Assembly: GCF_030295955.1 (NCBI RefSeq)
Contig: NZ_AP027363.1
Location: 3,015,046 to 3,079,045 of the forward strand
Length of the DNA stretch: 64,000 nt
Direction of reading: 5' to 3'
Source of the DNA: Thalassotalea agarivorans
Lineage (GTDB): Bacteria > Pseudomonadota > Gammaproteobacteria > Enterobacterales > Alteromonadaceae
The translations under genes and the position numbers were made by a program. The notes under the pieces were generated by a model that was not told the origin of the DNA, did no database searches, and saw only the letters and a program-made list of their open reading frames with translations. This document shows, one piece after another, positions 8,087 to 19,420 of this stretch. How positions within the stretch are numbered: position 1 is the first letter of the stretch; each line of letters begins with the position of its first letter.

Positions 8087-10855
8087 GTGTTTTCAATAAA
8101 ACGTTTGATTCAGCTAATAATTTCAATATGCCTATTAGGGACTCTAGCATTATTTATTCTTTATATAAACCTCAAGGATGAATTGCCAAGTGTTGAATCC
8201 CTTAAAAACGTAGAGTGGCAAACACCTATGCAAATCTTTAGTGCAGACGGTGAATTAATCTCTCAATTTGGTGCATCAAAACGTATTCCTCTAACAATTG
8301 ATGAAATGCCGCAACAACTTGTTGATGCGCTTTTAGCAACAGAGGATGATAGATTCTACTTACACTTTGGCGTGGACCCTATCGGCCTAGGCAGAGCGGT
8401 GTGGGGACAAATCATCGGTCAAAACAAAGGTGGAGCTAGTACCATCACCATGCAAGTAGCGCGTAACTTTTTTCTAACGCGTGAACAAACGTATATCCGT
8501 AAGATTCGCGAAATATTCCTAGCTATTCATATAGAAAGCCTGCTCACAAAGGATGAAATCCTTGAGCTTTACATGAACAAGATTGAATTAGGTCATCGCT
8601 CATTTGGTTATGGCGCAGCGGCGCAAATATATTACGGTAAAGACCTGAGCGACCTAACACTAGCACAATATGCGGTATTAGCTGGTTTACCTAAAGCGCC
8701 ATCTACCCTCAATCCTATATCGTCGCCTAAGCGTGCTAAAGAACGTAGAAGCGTAGTACTGCAACGTATGTTAAGTAGTGGTTATATTACTCAGGCAGAA
8801 TACGAAGAAGCCAATAGTGCGCCAATTACAGCTAAAAGACACGGCGTAGAAATATCGTTAAGTGCCCCTTATGTGGCGGAGATGGCTCACCAAAAAACCG
8901 TCGAGTTATTCGGTACGGAACAAGCTTACACGAGTGGTTATAAGGTTTACACAACGGTAACAGCTAAATTGCAACGTGCCGCCCAAGATGCGCTCGTAAA
9001 AAATGTACATGCTTACGACCAGCGCCATGGTTACCGTGGCGCGGTAGCGTCAATTCGCAGTGACTACAAACGACAGCTAACTGAAGGATTAGCGGATGGT
9101 GAAGAATTGATCACACCAGAGCCAGTGATTGTTGAAGAAGCTGTCGCAGCATTAGCAAACATTGAGGATTACCCTTTACTCTACCCTGCAGTGATTACTG
9201 ATGTACAAGAGCAAAGCGCTACCGCTATTTTAGCTGATGGCTACTCAACACAATTGCTTTGGGATGATATTAAATGGGCTAGACCTTTTATTAATGACCA
9301 AAGACAAGGCCCTCCCCCTAAAAAAGCCGCTGATATTTTTGCTTTAGGCGACATTGTTTATTTGTCAGAAAAAGCGTCGAAAGTTACAACTGACGAAGCA
9401 ATCGAAGAAACGGATGCTGACGTGGCAAGTGAGGAAGAACTTGCGTTAGTTGATGAACCGGCAGCAGAAGAAACTATCGTAAAGTATTATCGTTTAAATC
9501 AATTACCGGAAGTTAGCTCTACTATTGTCGCAATTTCGCCCGATGATGGCGCAATTAAAGCATTACTAGGTGGCTACAACTTTAAGCAAAGCCAATTCAA
9601 CCGTGCAACACAGGCGAAACGTCAAGTCGGCTCCAATATTAAACCTTTCATCTATTCTGCTGCCATTAATAAAGGCTTTACTCTCGGCACATTGGTAAAT
9701 GATGCGCCGATAAATAAATGGGATAGAAGTTCAGGTTTTGTGTGGCGACCAAAGAACTCTCCAGAAAATTACGCGGGACCTATTCGCGTTAGAGATGCGC
9801 TAGCACAGTCAAAGAACGTAGTTGCAGTTAGGCTGTTGCGCGAGGTTGGTCTGGATAACATGATTAACTACCTCACACGCTTTGGTTTCGAGAAAAGTGA
9901 ATTACCCAGAAATGAATCTCTTGCTTTAGGTTCAGCATCGTTAACCCCGCTGCAAGTAGTGACAGGCTTCGCGTCGTTTGCCAATGGCGGTTATTTAGTA
10001 GAACCATACGTCGTTGAGCGTATAGAAGACAACGAAGGCAATATTGTTTACCAAGCAGCGCCAAGTTATGCATGCGACCAAGATTGCAGTGCCTTTGGTG
10101 AACAAATACCTGAAGAATCAGAAATAGCTGAAAATGCTGAACAAGACGAGAGTACCGCAGTAGATAGCACAGAATTGGCAGCGGATAGCAAAATCGACCC
10201 TGATCAACCTTTAATGGCTGATGATGAACAAGTGTTTACTCCATTAAAGCGTGCGACACACATTATAAGTGAAGAAAATGCCTTTCTCATGAGCCAAGCC
10301 ATGTATAGCGTAATATGGGGTGCTGACTGGAGCGCATCACCTGGCTGGCAAGGTACTGGTTTTAGAGGCCGAGTGTTAAAACGCCACGATATAGCGGGCA
10401 AAACAGGCACAACCAATGAATCAAAAGATGCTTGGTTCTCTGGCTTTAGTCGCAGATTAGCAGTCACTAGTTGGATTGGCTTTGATGATCACGCCCGCAA
10501 ACTTGGTAGCACAACATTAAATACTAATTTGCCGAAAAAAGACCCTGACACTGGCCTTAATCAAATAACGGGCTCGGAATTTGGCGCTAAATCAGCACAG
10601 CCACCTTGGATTGATTTTATGGCGGTTGCATTGCAAGATTTGGATGAAGAGTACATTGAGCAGCCCGCTGATATTGTATCGATACGCATAGATAAAGCGA
10701 GCGGTAAATTAACCCGTAAGACTGACCGTAGCACGCGCTGGGAATACTTTAGAGCAGAATCTGCACCCACTGACTATGTTACTGTAGAGGAAGTTACTCG
10801 CGACATATTCAATGAAGAAGATGAAGATTCTCTTGAGGAAGAAGAAATCTTTTAA
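8087..10855 (+). CDS. mrcA: Penicillin-binding protein 1A
   Basis: This is a bifunctional peptidoglycan synthase anchored in the inner membrane, polymerising glycan and cross-linking peptides in the periplasm. The start is GTG. One membrane helix lies at about residues 7-27. The transglycosylase catalytic Glu is Glu86 in ATEDDRFY. The transpeptidase motifs are SNIK (Ser516), SKN (575-577) and KTGT (772-775). An OB-like/ODD insert between the two catalytic domains (about 310-470) and a second acidic insert (about 675-715) are Glu/Asp-rich, and the C-terminus is strongly acidic. The 922 residues make it somewhat longer than E. coli PBP1A. Confidence 0.96.
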   Translation: MFSIKRLIQLIISICLLGTLALFILYINLKDELPSVESLKNVEWQTPMQIFSADGELISQFGASKRIPLTIDEMPQQLVDALLATEDDRFYLHFGVDPIGLGRAVWGQIIGQNKGGASTITMQVARNFFLTREQTYIRKIREIFLAIHIESLLTKDEILELYMNKIELGHRSFGYGAAAQIYYGKDLSDLTLAQYAVLAGLPKAPSTLNPISSPKRAKERRSVVLQRMLSSGYITQAEYEEANSAPITAKRHGVEISLSAPYVAEMAHQKTVELFGTEQAYTSGYKVYTTVTAKLQRAAQDALVKNVHAYDQRHGYRGAVASIRSDYKRQLTEGLADGEELITPEPVIVEEAVAALANIEDYPLLYPAVITDVQEQSATAILADGYSTQLLWDDIKWARPFINDQRQGPPPKKAADIFALGDIVYLSEKASKVTTDEAIEETDADVASEEELALVDEPAAEETIVKYYRLNQLPEVSSTIVAISPDDGAIKALLGGYNFKQSQFNRATQAKRQVGSNIKPFIYSAAINKGFTLGTLVNDAPINKWDRSSGFVWRPKNSPENYAGPIRVRDALAQSKNVVAVRLLREVGLDNMINYLTRFGFEKSELPRNESLALGSASLTPLQVVTGFASFANGGYLVEPYVVERIEDNEGNIVYQAAPSYACDQDCSAFGEQIPEESEIAENAEQDESTAVDSTELAADSKIDPDQPLMADDEQVFTPLKRATHIISEENAFLMSQAMYSVIWGADWSASPGWQGTGFRGRVLKRHDIAGKTGTTNESKDAWFSGFSRRLAVTSWIGFDDHARKLGSTTLNTNLPKKDPDTGLNQITGSEFGAKSAQPPWIDFMAVALQDLDEEYIEQPADIVSIRIDKASGKLTRKTDRSTRWEYFRAESAPTDYVTVEEVTRDIFNEEDEDSLEEEEIF

Positions 10856-10881
10856 AGACACATCGTTTTAATTGCGAATAC

Positions 10882-10911
10882 AAAAAAGCGAGCTTAAGCT
10901 CGCTTTTTTTT
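10882..10911. terminator. Bidirectional terminator mrcA / argH
   Basis: A self-complementary hairpin (AAGCGAGCTTAAGCTCGCTT core) is flanked by an A run on the left and a T run on the right, so it can act in both directions. It sits between convergent mrcA and argH and ends right at the argH stop codon. Confidence 0.9.
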
Positions 10912-12785
10912 TACGCCACTGTAGTTAAAGATATCTCCAGTGGATTTTTATCGTTCAAGTAAAATAGTAACGCTGTTTCGTCACAATTATCTTGCCTTGG
11001 ACATAAGTCACAATCTTTCATGACTTTTTCTGGAAGTTTTTCCTTCGCACTGTGTTCAAAACCCAAGCGAGCAAAGAACTCAGGCTTGCGCGTTAGCACC
11101 AATATTTTATGTAGCGCTAAATCTTTCGCTCGTGCTAACAAGTGATCAACAAGCGCTTTACCGTAGCCCTTTCCTTGATAGTTGGTCGAAACACCGAGTG
11201 AGCGTATTTCCGCTAAACCAGTACTGTAAATGTACAATGCCGCACAAGCACACACCTGACCGTTCACTTCAATTACCGCAAAATCACGAATAGATTTAAT
11301 GAGCTCATCTTCAGCGCGAGGTAAGTTTTCTTCTTTGCCCGCCCAGTAATCAACAAGCTTCTTGATCGCTCGCAAATCGGTAAGTTTAGCATCGCGCACA
11401 AGGTAATCTGCACTACCTAAATCATGTTGGTATTCTGCAATGATCTTGCTTACTGGCTCTATACCCGTGCCGCCTAAAATGTTTCGTTTATCAACAAGGT
11501 ACTCTAGTTCTAGAATAGGGTAGACATCTTCTTCTATTAATGGAGAAAACTGTTGTAACTCCTCCAAACGCAGGCTTTCAATCGGTTCTTGCTGTGCCAA
11601 TGCATACAGCACAACTTCACCTGATATCTCATGAGCCGTTCTAAATGGCACGCCTTTCGAGACTAGATAGTCTGCCAATTCTGTCGCATTAGCATAGCCT
11701 TCACGCGCTGCTTTTTGGCAAGCCGCACTATTTAATTCAATCGACGAGACAACCTCTCCTGCCATCAGCAAGCAGGTATGCCATTGAGCCACTGTTTCAA
11801 ACAAACCCTCTTTGTCTTCCTGCAAGTCTTTGTTGTAAGCCAAAGGTAAACCTTTAAGCGTTACCAAAAGGCCTTGAAGCGCACCAAATACTCGCCCACA
11901 TTTGCCACGGATAAGTTCTAAGGCATCAGGGTTCTTCTTTTGCGGCATTAACGATGAACCTGATGTCACCTGATCACCTAAGGTGACAAAATTTGCTTCA
12001 CCTGAATTAAAGAAAATCAAATCTTCAGCAAAACGCGAGAGGTGCATCATGCTAGTACTGGCAGCAAATAAGATTTCCAACACGAAATCTCTATCAGATA
12101 CTGCGTCTAAACTATTAACGCAGGCAGAATCAAAACCAAGTGATTGCGCTAATTCTTCGCGATCAATTGGATAGGTAGTACCGGCTAACGCCCCGCACCC
12201 TAGTGGTGATTGGTTCAATCGTTTACGGGTGTCCACCAAGCGCGAACTGTCGCGTTTAAACATTTCAATGTAGGCGAGGCACCAATGTGCGAAACGAATA
12301 GGCTGTGCACGCTGTAAATGGGTATAACCTGGCAAAATATGATCTTTATTGTTTTCCGCTAGCGTTAACAACTTTTGCTGCACAGTATTTAGTGCATCAA
12401 TCAATACATCGAGTTGTTCTCTTGACCACAGTCTTAAATCTGTCGCTACCTGATCGTTACGGCTTCTTCCCGTATGCAATTTACGCGCTATATCACCAAG
12501 TACTTCAGTCAGCTCAGCTTCTACCCAACTATGGACATCTTCTGCGCTAGATGCCGTAATATCAAGGTCGCCATTTGCCACCTTAGCCGATAAGTCGATC
12601 AGCGCTTGTTCTAGTTTTTGCTGTTCTTCTAACGTTAATACGCCAGCTTGTTGAATAGCTTTAGACCATCCAATCGACCCTTGAATATCTTGTTGAACCA
12701 AAATATGGTCAAACGGAAGTGAATCATTGAATGCTTTAAACAATTCACTGCTACCCGCTTGGAATCTTCCGCCCCAAAGTGCCAT
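10911..12785 (-). CDS. argH: Argininosuccinate lyase fused to N-acetylglutamate synthase (ArgHA)
   Basis: This 624-residue protein joins the last arginine enzyme to the first. Residues 1 to about 460 are argininosuccinate lyase (signature [11 protein letters not shown] at 276-286, HTGRSRND at 104-111). Residues from about 470 are a GNAT acetyltransferase with the acetyl-CoA loop [10 protein letters not shown], which ends in a Cys-containing tail ([10 protein letters not shown]). Such ArgH(A) fusions are known in marine gammaproteobacteria such as Moritella and supply N-acetylglutamate. The GNAT part lacks the amino-acid-kinase domain of classical ArgA. The gene lies 13 bp after argG. Which feedback control acts on it cannot be read from the sequence. 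Confidence 0.93.
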   Translation of the reverse strand: MALWGGRFQAGSSELFKAFNDSLPFDHILVQQDIQGSIGWSKAIQQAGVLTLEEQQKLEQALIDLSAKVANGDLDITASSAEDVHSWVEAELTEVLGDIARKLHTGRSRNDQVATDLRLWSREQLDVLIDALNTVQQKLLTLAENNKDHILPGYTHLQRAQPIRFAHWCLAYIEMFKRDSSRLVDTRKRLNQSPLGCGALAGTTYPIDREELAQSLGFDSACVNSLDAVSDRDFVLEILFAASTSMMHLSRFAEDLIFFNSGEANFVTLGDQVTSGSSLMPQKKNPDALELIRGKCGRVFGALQGLLVTLKGLPLAYNKDLQEDKEGLFETVAQWHTCLLMAGEVVSSIELNSAACQKAAREGYANATELADYLVSKGVPFRTAHEISGEVVLYALAQQEPIESLRLEELQQFSPLIEEDVYPILELEYLVDKRNILGGTGIEPVSKIIAEYQHDLGSADYLVRDAKLTDLRAIKKLVDYWAGKEENLPRAEDELIKSIRDFAVIEVNGQVCACAALYIYSTGLAEIRSLGVSTNYQGKGYGKALVDHLLARAKDLALHKILVLTRKPEFFARLGFEHSAKEKLPEKVMKDCDLCPRQDNCDETALLFYLNDKNPLEISLTTVA

Positions 12786-12798
12786 AACTTGCTCCTAC

Positions 12799-14022
12799 TT
12801 ATTTGTTTTGATGCAATGCAGCGATACGACTAGACAAGCTGTATAGGCGAATAAAGCCTTCTGCATGTTTTTGGTCGTAAACATCATCAGCACCAAATGT
12901 TGCGAATTCTTCAGAGTATAGGCTGTTTGGACTTCTGCGCTGCGTCACAACGGCCTGCCCTTTGTATAACTTAACAACGATGTCACCAGTCACTTGTTCA
13001 GCGAAAGAAGCTGCTGCCGCCAATTGTGCTTTTGCCAATGGCGTAAACCAGCGGCCATCATAAATAACATGTGAAAACTCTAGGCCAACTGATTCACGAA
13101 ATTTCAGTGATTCCTTATCAAGAACCAGTGTTTCTAATCCTTTGTACGCAGCCATCAGAACAGTGCCGCCAGGCGTTTCATAACAGCCGCGAGATTTCAT
13201 GCCCACTAATCTGTTCTCAACAATATCAATTCGCCCAACGCCATGTGCTGCGGCCTTCTCGTTTAGATACATTAGCGCGGCATAAGGTGTCATTGATTCG
13301 CCATCTACGGCTACTAGTTCACCTTTATCAAATGACAAGGTGACACTGCCAGGTTCATTTGGTGCATCCAATGGGTCTACCGTCATCGTCCAAACTTCTT
13401 TTGACGGTTCACACCAAGGGTCTTCGAGTTCGCCACCCTCATGAGAAATATGCCATGCATTAGCATCTCTACTATAAATTTTAGTCAATGAAGCAGAACA
13501 AGGAATATTGCGCTCATCCAAGTAGGCTAATAGGTCTTCACGCGATACCATGTCCCATTCACGCCACGGAGCAATCACCGTAAGCTGCGGAGCTAAGGCA
13601 GCAAAACACGATTCAAATCTTACCTGGTCATTACCCTTACCGGTACAACCATGACACACCGCATCCGCGCCAACTTTTAAGGCAACGTCTACTTGCGCTT
13701 TGGCAATGATCGGACGTGCCATCGAAGTACCAAGCAAATACTGTCCTTCATAAACCGCACCGGTTTTGATAATTGGGTAGATATAGTCAGCGACAAAGGC
13801 TTCTTTCAAATCAACCACATGACACTCTGATGCACCAGACGCTATAGCTTTTTCAACGATGCCCTCTAGCTCTTCTTCGCCTTGTCCAACATCAGCACAA
13901 AATGCGACAACTTCGCAATCGTCATAGTTTTCTTTTAACCATGGAATAATTGCTGACGTATCTAAGCCACCTGAATATGCTAATACTACTTTTTTAATCT
14001 GTTTTTTTGCTGATAAAGCCAT
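12799..14022 (-). CDS. argG: Argininosuccinate synthase
   Basis: This enzyme condenses citrulline and aspartate using ATP. The 407-residue protein has the N-type ATP pyrophosphatase loop AYSGGLDTS at about residues 14-22 and the typical [13 protein letters not shown] segment at about 125. Its length and signatures match the type I family. It lies between argF and argH(A) in the same orientation with short gaps, so it belongs to the argCBFGH transcription unit. Confidence 0.97.
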   Translation of the reverse strand: MALSAKKQIKKVVLAYSGGLDTSAIIPWLKENYDDCEVVAFCADVGQGEEELEGIVEKAIASGASECHVVDLKEAFVADYIYPIIKTGAVYEGQYLLGTSMARPIIAKAQVDVALKVGADAVCHGCTGKGNDQVRFESCFAALAPQLTVIAPWREWDMVSREDLLAYLDERNIPCSASLTKIYSRDANAWHISHEGGELEDPWCEPSKEVWTMTVDPLDAPNEPGSVTLSFDKGELVAVDGESMTPYAALMYLNEKAAAHGVGRIDIVENRLVGMKSRGCYETPGGTVLMAAYKGLETLVLDKESLKFRESVGLEFSHVIYDGRWFTPLAKAQLAAAASFAEQVTGDIVVKLYKGQAVVTQRRSPNSLYSEEFATFGADDVYDQKHAEGFIRLYSLSSRIAALHQNK

Positions 14023-14071
14023 GTTCTACCTACTTAACTTTTACTTGATTGCTGATCATGCAATTCATGGT

Positions 14072-14989
14072 TTATTGGTTACTAAAGAATGAAACGAGCA
14101 CCGCATTTTGTGCCCACATTCTATTTTCAGCCTGTTCAAAGGCTAAGCACATTTCACTATCAAAAAGTGCTGTTGTAATTTCTTCATCTAAGTGCGCTGG
14201 TTGACAATGCATCACGTATTTCGCACCGGTTGTCGCCATAACGTCATGATTGATTTGATATGGCATAAACTTATCCAAGTAGTTGTCAACTTTCCCTTCG
14301 TCTCCCATCGAGACCCAAGTATCGGTATAAATCACATCAATACCGTTTAGTGCGTCCATGTTACTTGTCACAGTAAAGTTACTACCTGATTGTGCTGCAA
14401 GCGCTTTTGTTTTATCGATCATTACTGAATCGCTGCCGTGTCCACCTGGGCAGACTAAGGTAAAATCTACGCCTAGCGTTGCGGCCATGATCATCAGAGA
14501 ATTTGAGACATTATTGCCGTCTCCAACATAAGCGAGTTTGAGCATAGACAAATCCGCAAATTGTTCTGACAAAGTGACAAAGTCCGCAAGGGCTTGGCAT
14601 GGGTGGTACTTGTCGCATAAGGCATTAATTACTGGAACACTGGCATGGTTTCCAAGTTCGACAATCGCCTCGTGTTCGAAAACACGCGCCACAATAACAT
14701 CAGCCCAACGCGAGAGGTTTTTTGCATAGTCACTAACACGCTCGCGCTCACCTAACTTGCCATTTTGCTGACCTAAATATAGTGCATGTCCGCCGAGTTT
14801 GTTTATACCTATATCAAAGCTCACATGGGTGCGCAGTGATGGCTTTTCAAAAATCATTGCCACTGACTTTCCAGACAATGTTTGTTGGTACTGTTGTGGG
14901 TTAGCTTTAATGTCTTTGGCCAACGCCAATAGTGCAGTAATCTGATCTTTGTTATACAAATCATCTGCGAGAAAATGAGATAAATTCAT
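14072..14989 (-). CDS. argF: Ornithine carbamoyltransferase
   Basis: This enzyme makes citrulline from ornithine and carbamoyl phosphate. The carbamoyl phosphate loop EKPSLRTHVSF and the ornithine-side motif MHCQPAHLDEEIT are visible. The 305 residues match the short ArgF type seen outside enterobacteria. It lies between argB and argG, as in Vibrio and Shewanella argCBFGH clusters. Confidence 0.96.
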   Translation of the reverse strand: MNLSHFLADDLYNKDQITALLALAKDIKANPQQYQQTLSGKSVAMIFEKPSLRTHVSFDIGINKLGGHALYLGQQNGKLGERERVSDYAKNLSRWADVIVARVFEHEAIVELGNHASVPVINALCDKYHPCQALADFVTLSEQFADLSMLKLAYVGDGNNVSNSLMIMAATLGVDFTLVCPGGHGSDSVMIDKTKALAAQSGSNFTVTSNMDALNGIDVIYTDTWVSMGDEGKVDNYLDKFMPYQINHDVMATTGAKYVMHCQPAHLDEEITTALFDSEMCLAFEQAENRMWAQNAVLVSFFSNQ

Positions 14990-15008
14990 TGATATTCCTA
15001 GTGTTAAG

Positions 15009-15791
15009 TTAATTCAATTTGCTGTATTCAATGCGGGTACCTACAGTTTCACCAGCAAGCAGTTGTTGTATTTGCTCTGGGAAACGCCAACTGGCCACCG
15101 CGATACTTCGTCGCAATTGATTAGCAGCTAAAAATGCTGCATTAACTTTTGCCGTCATGCCGCCGGCAATAACACCTTCTTTTATCAATGTGTTCGCTTG
15201 TGTTTGATCAAGCGACGTTAAATATTCTCCATCAGCGCCTTTAACGCCGTTTACATCCGTTAGTAGTAGCAATTGGGCGTTCAGTAATTGGCAAATAGCT
15301 ACGGCGGCGTCATCAGCATTAACATTAACTAAGTCACCATTTTTAAGTGCGCCAATTGACGAAACAATCGGTAAGAAGCCGCCTTGTAACAAAGCGTCTA
15401 ATAATCGACTGTCATTTGCTTTAGGCACGCCTACCTGACCAATTTGTGCTGGATGCACATCACATTGCACCATATCGCCATCCGCCAACGCTAAGCCAAC
15501 AGCTTTAATTTCCATACTCACGGCATTAGCAACAATTTCTTTGTTTACGCTGCCGGCTAATGCACCGCTAATTAACGGCATTTGTTGCTTAGGCGTAACA
15601 CGCAGGCCTTGTTTCTTCTCACTTTGAAAGCCCGCTTGTTGCAACATATCGTCAACCACACAGCCACCACCATGCACGAGAACAACAGGTTGTTTTAGCT
15701 GTTTCAAAGCAGCGAGCAGCTGAGTAAGTGCTGACGCACTCTCTAAAATTGCGCCACCAATTTTTATTACTAGTGCCTGTTGCTTAGACAT
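15009..15791 (-). CDS. argB: Acetylglutamate kinase
   Basis: This kinase phosphorylates N-acetylglutamate, the second step of arginine synthesis. The start chosen is the ATG at 15791 (protein MSKQQALVIKIGG), which has a good GGGAGG ribosome site. An upstream in-frame start at 15833 would lie inside argC and add 14 residues unlike the family. The phosphate-binding KIGGAI and LVHGGGCVVD are visible, as is the C-terminal GGMTAKVNAA. At 260 residues it is the short ArgB type of enterobacteria, which is usually not arginine-inhibited. It overlaps the end of argC by 8 bp. Confidence 0.95.
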   Translation of the reverse strand: MSKQQALVIKIGGAILESASALTQLLAALKQLKQPVVLVHGGGCVVDDMLQQAGFQSEKKQGLRVTPKQQMPLISGALAGSVNKEIVANAVSMEIKAVGLALADGDMVQCDVHPAQIGQVGVPKANDSRLLDALLQGGFLPIVSSIGALKNGDLVNVNADDAAVAICQLLNAQLLLLTDVNGVKGADGEYLTSLDQTQANTLIKEGVIAGGMTAKVNAAFLAANQLRRSIAVASWRFPEQIQQLLAGETVGTRIEYSKLN

Positions 15792-16815
15792 GCTGACCTC
15801 CCGGTAACAACGTAAAGTGACTATCTTCGCCAATCACTAAATTAAAACATTGCACCGCTTGCGATGCAGCGCCTTTTAACAGGTTGTCTATCGCGCAACT
15901 TATTACGGTAACACCTAATTTTTCATCCGTTTGCCAATGAACATCAGCAAATGGCGAAAATGCTACATTGTCTATTTTTGGCCAAGCTTTCGGCATTCTC
16001 ACAATAGCACTATCGCAATAAGCTTGATTGAATGCGTCATCCACTTGCGCTGCGGTAACACCCTCGGCTAAAGGTACGGTAACTGTAGCCATTAAGCCTC
16101 GCTTATAAGGCGCTAAATGTGGATTAAAAATTACTTGAGTTGATGCCTCTTGCGAAATCTCTGGCTGGTGTCTGTGTACTAAAATATTGTATGGCGATAG
16201 GCTTACTTCGTTGAAACTTGTCGCTAACGATGCCTTTCTACCAGCCCCACTCACGCCACTAATACCATTGACGGAGATAACAGCACCAGGTAGATGAAGG
16301 TTATTAGAAACCAGCGGCTTTAACGCGGTTAAGCTAGCTGTTGGATAGCAACCCGGAACAGCAACTAAATTGGCATCGGCAATCTGCTGTGCATTCCATT
16401 CAGCTAATCCATAAACTGCAGATGCTAGCGCTTTACCATCGCCATGAGAAAAACCATAAAAGGTAGGGTATTGCGTTGCATCCTTTAAACGAAACGCACC
16501 TGACAGATCAAATACCTTGACGCCTTTTGCTACAAAGCTTGCGCCCCACTGGGCAGAGAATTCATGAGGTGTCGCAAAGAAAACGGCATCCAACTGATCA
16601 ACTGATTGCTCGAACCACGCCTGAGAAAAAGATTGAAGGGGAACATCACAAATCCCCAACCACCGAGCATGTAACTCGGAAAAGTGTAGTCCACAGGAAT
16701 CACTGTTTTCAGAAACCAATAAATGCGTCAATTCAACTTTAGGATGTTGAATGAGCAACCCGATAAGTTCTGCACCAACATAACCGCTGGCACCTATTAC
16801 TGCTACTTTCATCAC
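15784..16815 (-). CDS. argC: N-acetyl-gamma-glutamyl-phosphate reductase
   Basis: This NADPH-dependent reductase makes N-acetylglutamate semialdehyde. The 343-residue protein has the Rossmann loop VIGASGYVGAEL at the N-terminus and the active-site motif VPGCYPTAS with the catalytic Cys. It is the first gene of the argCBFGH(A) run. The argE that usually sits divergently upstream in Vibrio and Shewanella is not here. Confidence 0.96.
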   Translation of the reverse strand: MMKVAVIGASGYVGAELIGLLIQHPKVELTHLLVSENSDSCGLHFSELHARWLGICDVPLQSFSQAWFEQSVDQLDAVFFATPHEFSAQWGASFVAKGVKVFDLSGAFRLKDATQYPTFYGFSHGDGKALASAVYGLAEWNAQQIADANLVAVPGCYPTASLTALKPLVSNNLHLPGAVISVNGISGVSGAGRKASLATSFNEVSLSPYNILVHRHQPEISQEASTQVIFNPHLAPYKRGLMATVTVPLAEGVTAAQVDDAFNQAYCDSAIVRMPKAWPKIDNVAFSPFADVHWQTDEKLGVTVISCAIDNLLKGAASQAVQCFNLVIGEDSHFTLLPGGQHV

Positions 16816-17278
16816 AATTTTGCAATTCTATTCAAATTTAACCACTAAAACACTAACGAATTCACCTGATAACATGCCTATTAATAGCCGCCAGGTAGAT
16901 AATAAAATCACTTATCGTCGTCGAAATAGAAGCATTTTGAATATTTCCCGTAGCCTTATCAGTTAGTCTTCATCAAACTCAGAGGGAGTCTATCAAGTTA
17001 AAGGGTAGTTATGCAACTATTTTGCATAACTATTTATGATAATTTATAGCAAAAAATGAAAAATGAGTGGCAAATGTGAGTATTAAAATCGAGAACAGAT
17101 AGATGCCCATGACTTCGGTGAAAAGTAATTTATTGATTTATTTAGCTAAATGCTAAGTTCCACCAGTAAAGCAGAAGATGAACCAATGGGAGATATAAAA
17201 AATAGAAATTAATGTGGAGATAGCAGAAAACGCCCTGTTATCGGACGGTTAGTTGTTTACCTATAGTGTAAAAAACGT
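16816..17278. other. 463-bp intergenic region upstream of argC
   Basis: No convincing open reading frame or RNA gene is visible here. The region should hold the argC promoter. The only ordered structure I find is the palindrome and ARG-box-like segment near 17008-17038, listed separately. I see no clear terminator for the diguanylate cyclase gene that ends at 17279. Confidence 0.5.
17008..17038. promoter_or_regulatory. Palindromic operator candidate (ARG-box-like)
   Basis: GTTATGCA (17008-17015) and TGCATAAC (17023-17030) form a perfect 8-bp inverted repeat with a 7-bp spacer. The overlapping segment 17021-17038 matches 12 of 18 positions of the E. coli ARG-box consensus by my count. It lies about 200 bp upstream of argC. 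Binding by ArgR is an inference, since the match is moderate and the distance is rather long. Confidence 0.35.
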
Positions 17279-18409
17279 TTAGGCTAGTGAAGCGCGATTA
17301 ACAAGTACGACCTGATTGCGGCCATTTTCTTTTGCCTGATAGAGTGCTTTGTCGGCATTTTCAATACTTTCGTCAATATCATCAAACGAAGCAACTTGCG
17401 CAACACCGAAGCTCACAGTGAAATTGATCAGGTGTTTACCCGCTTTGATTGAAAGGTCAGCGGCTTTATCTCGCATACGTTCGGCTACTTGTCTAGCACC
17501 GTCGCTATTGGTTTGAGGCAACAAAATAACAAACTCTTCACCACCATAGCGCGCAACGATATCACCGACACGCAATAAGCTTTCCATCAGCTTGGCATAT
17601 TCGCGCAATACTGCATCACCGGCAGGGTGACCATATTTATCATTAATCGCTTTAAAGTGATCGATATCACACATGATCACACTAATTGGAAACTTATGAC
17701 GACCCGCTAACGCCAGCAACTTATTCGATGCCCGAATAAAGTGACGTCGATTAAATAGGCCGGTTAATGCGTCGGTCGATGCTTTGAATTCCAATTCCTT
17801 TTGCACGTCCAGCATGTAACTTAAGAAGATAAATACCGTAACGCCAGACACAAACGCTGGTACAAATAGGAAAACATCGATGACAATATTAAGGTCATCA
17901 TGATCCGCCGTCATCCAGCTATCAGATTGCAAATGTGTAAACATTAGTGCTAAGTAGCCGATCATTACCAGACCTAAACCCTTATCACCAGCATTGCTAT
18001 TCTCGCGATTAAACAGAGCGTAGACCGCAAAAATAGCGCATATACCGTTGAACAATGAAGGCCATCTAAAGTTAGGTGCAAACTCCGATAAATCAGCGAC
18101 AATTATAGCAATAGCAATGAAATAGATTAAGGACACAGGTATTTTGCTACGACAACGCCACATAATACCGGTCACTAGGCTCGAGACACTTAATGCAATA
18201 AAGATTTTAGTGGAAATAACAAAATATTCGTAATGAAGATAAGATTCGGCAACTAGACCACAAAAAATTAAGAGGGTGAAAAAGTAAAACAATCGAAAAG
18301 CAAATCGAGCCGGTTTTTCACGCTCGCCATCTTTGAACAAAAACGACGCAAAAAACATCATTGCAGAAATGATGATTACCGTAATTGAAATCGATAAATT
18401 TGCGTCCAT
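17279..18409 (-). CDS. Membrane diguanylate cyclase (GGDEF)
   Basis: This protein is predicted to make cyclic di-GMP. The N-terminal half (about residues 5-205) holds six or seven hydrophobic helices, a membrane sensor region I cannot assign. It is followed by a full GGDEF domain (about 212-370). The active site reads GGEEF at 289-293. The inhibitory I-site RxxD (RVGD, 280-283) lies at the standard five-residue distance, so both catalysis and product feedback look intact. There is no EAL domain. The gene stands alone between argC and metF. Its ligand is unknown. Confidence 0.9.
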   Translation of the reverse strand: MDANLSISITVIIISAMMFFASFLFKDGEREKPARFAFRLFYFFTLLIFCGLVAESYLHYEYFVISTKIFIALSVSSLVTGIMWRCRSKIPVSLIYFIAIAIIVADLSEFAPNFRWPSLFNGICAIFAVYALFNRENSNAGDKGLGLVMIGYLALMFTHLQSDSWMTADHDDLNIVIDVFLFVPAFVSGVTVFIFLSYMLDVQKELEFKASTDALTGLFNRRHFIRASNKLLALAGRHKFPISVIMCDIDHFKAINDKYGHPAGDAVLREYAKLMESLLRVGDIVARYGGEEFVILLPQTNSDGARQVAERMRDKAADLSIKAGKHLINFTVSFGVAQVASFDDIDESIENADKALYQAKENGRNQVVLVNRASLA

Positions 18410-18535
18410 AGTTGTCCGAAGTATGTAGGAAATCCACCCAATATGGGGAGCGCTTAGGAAATTATAGCTAAAGTTATACCAAACGCTTTGAAATTACTAC
18501 TATTTGTTCACTGGCAAAACCTGTGTTTAATATCG

Positions 18536-19420
<885 letters not shown>

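Noticed and set aside
15792-15833. Upstream start for argB giving 14 more residues
   Set aside because: It lies inside argC, the extra residues are unlike the family, and the ATG at 15791 has a clear GGGAGG ribosome site.
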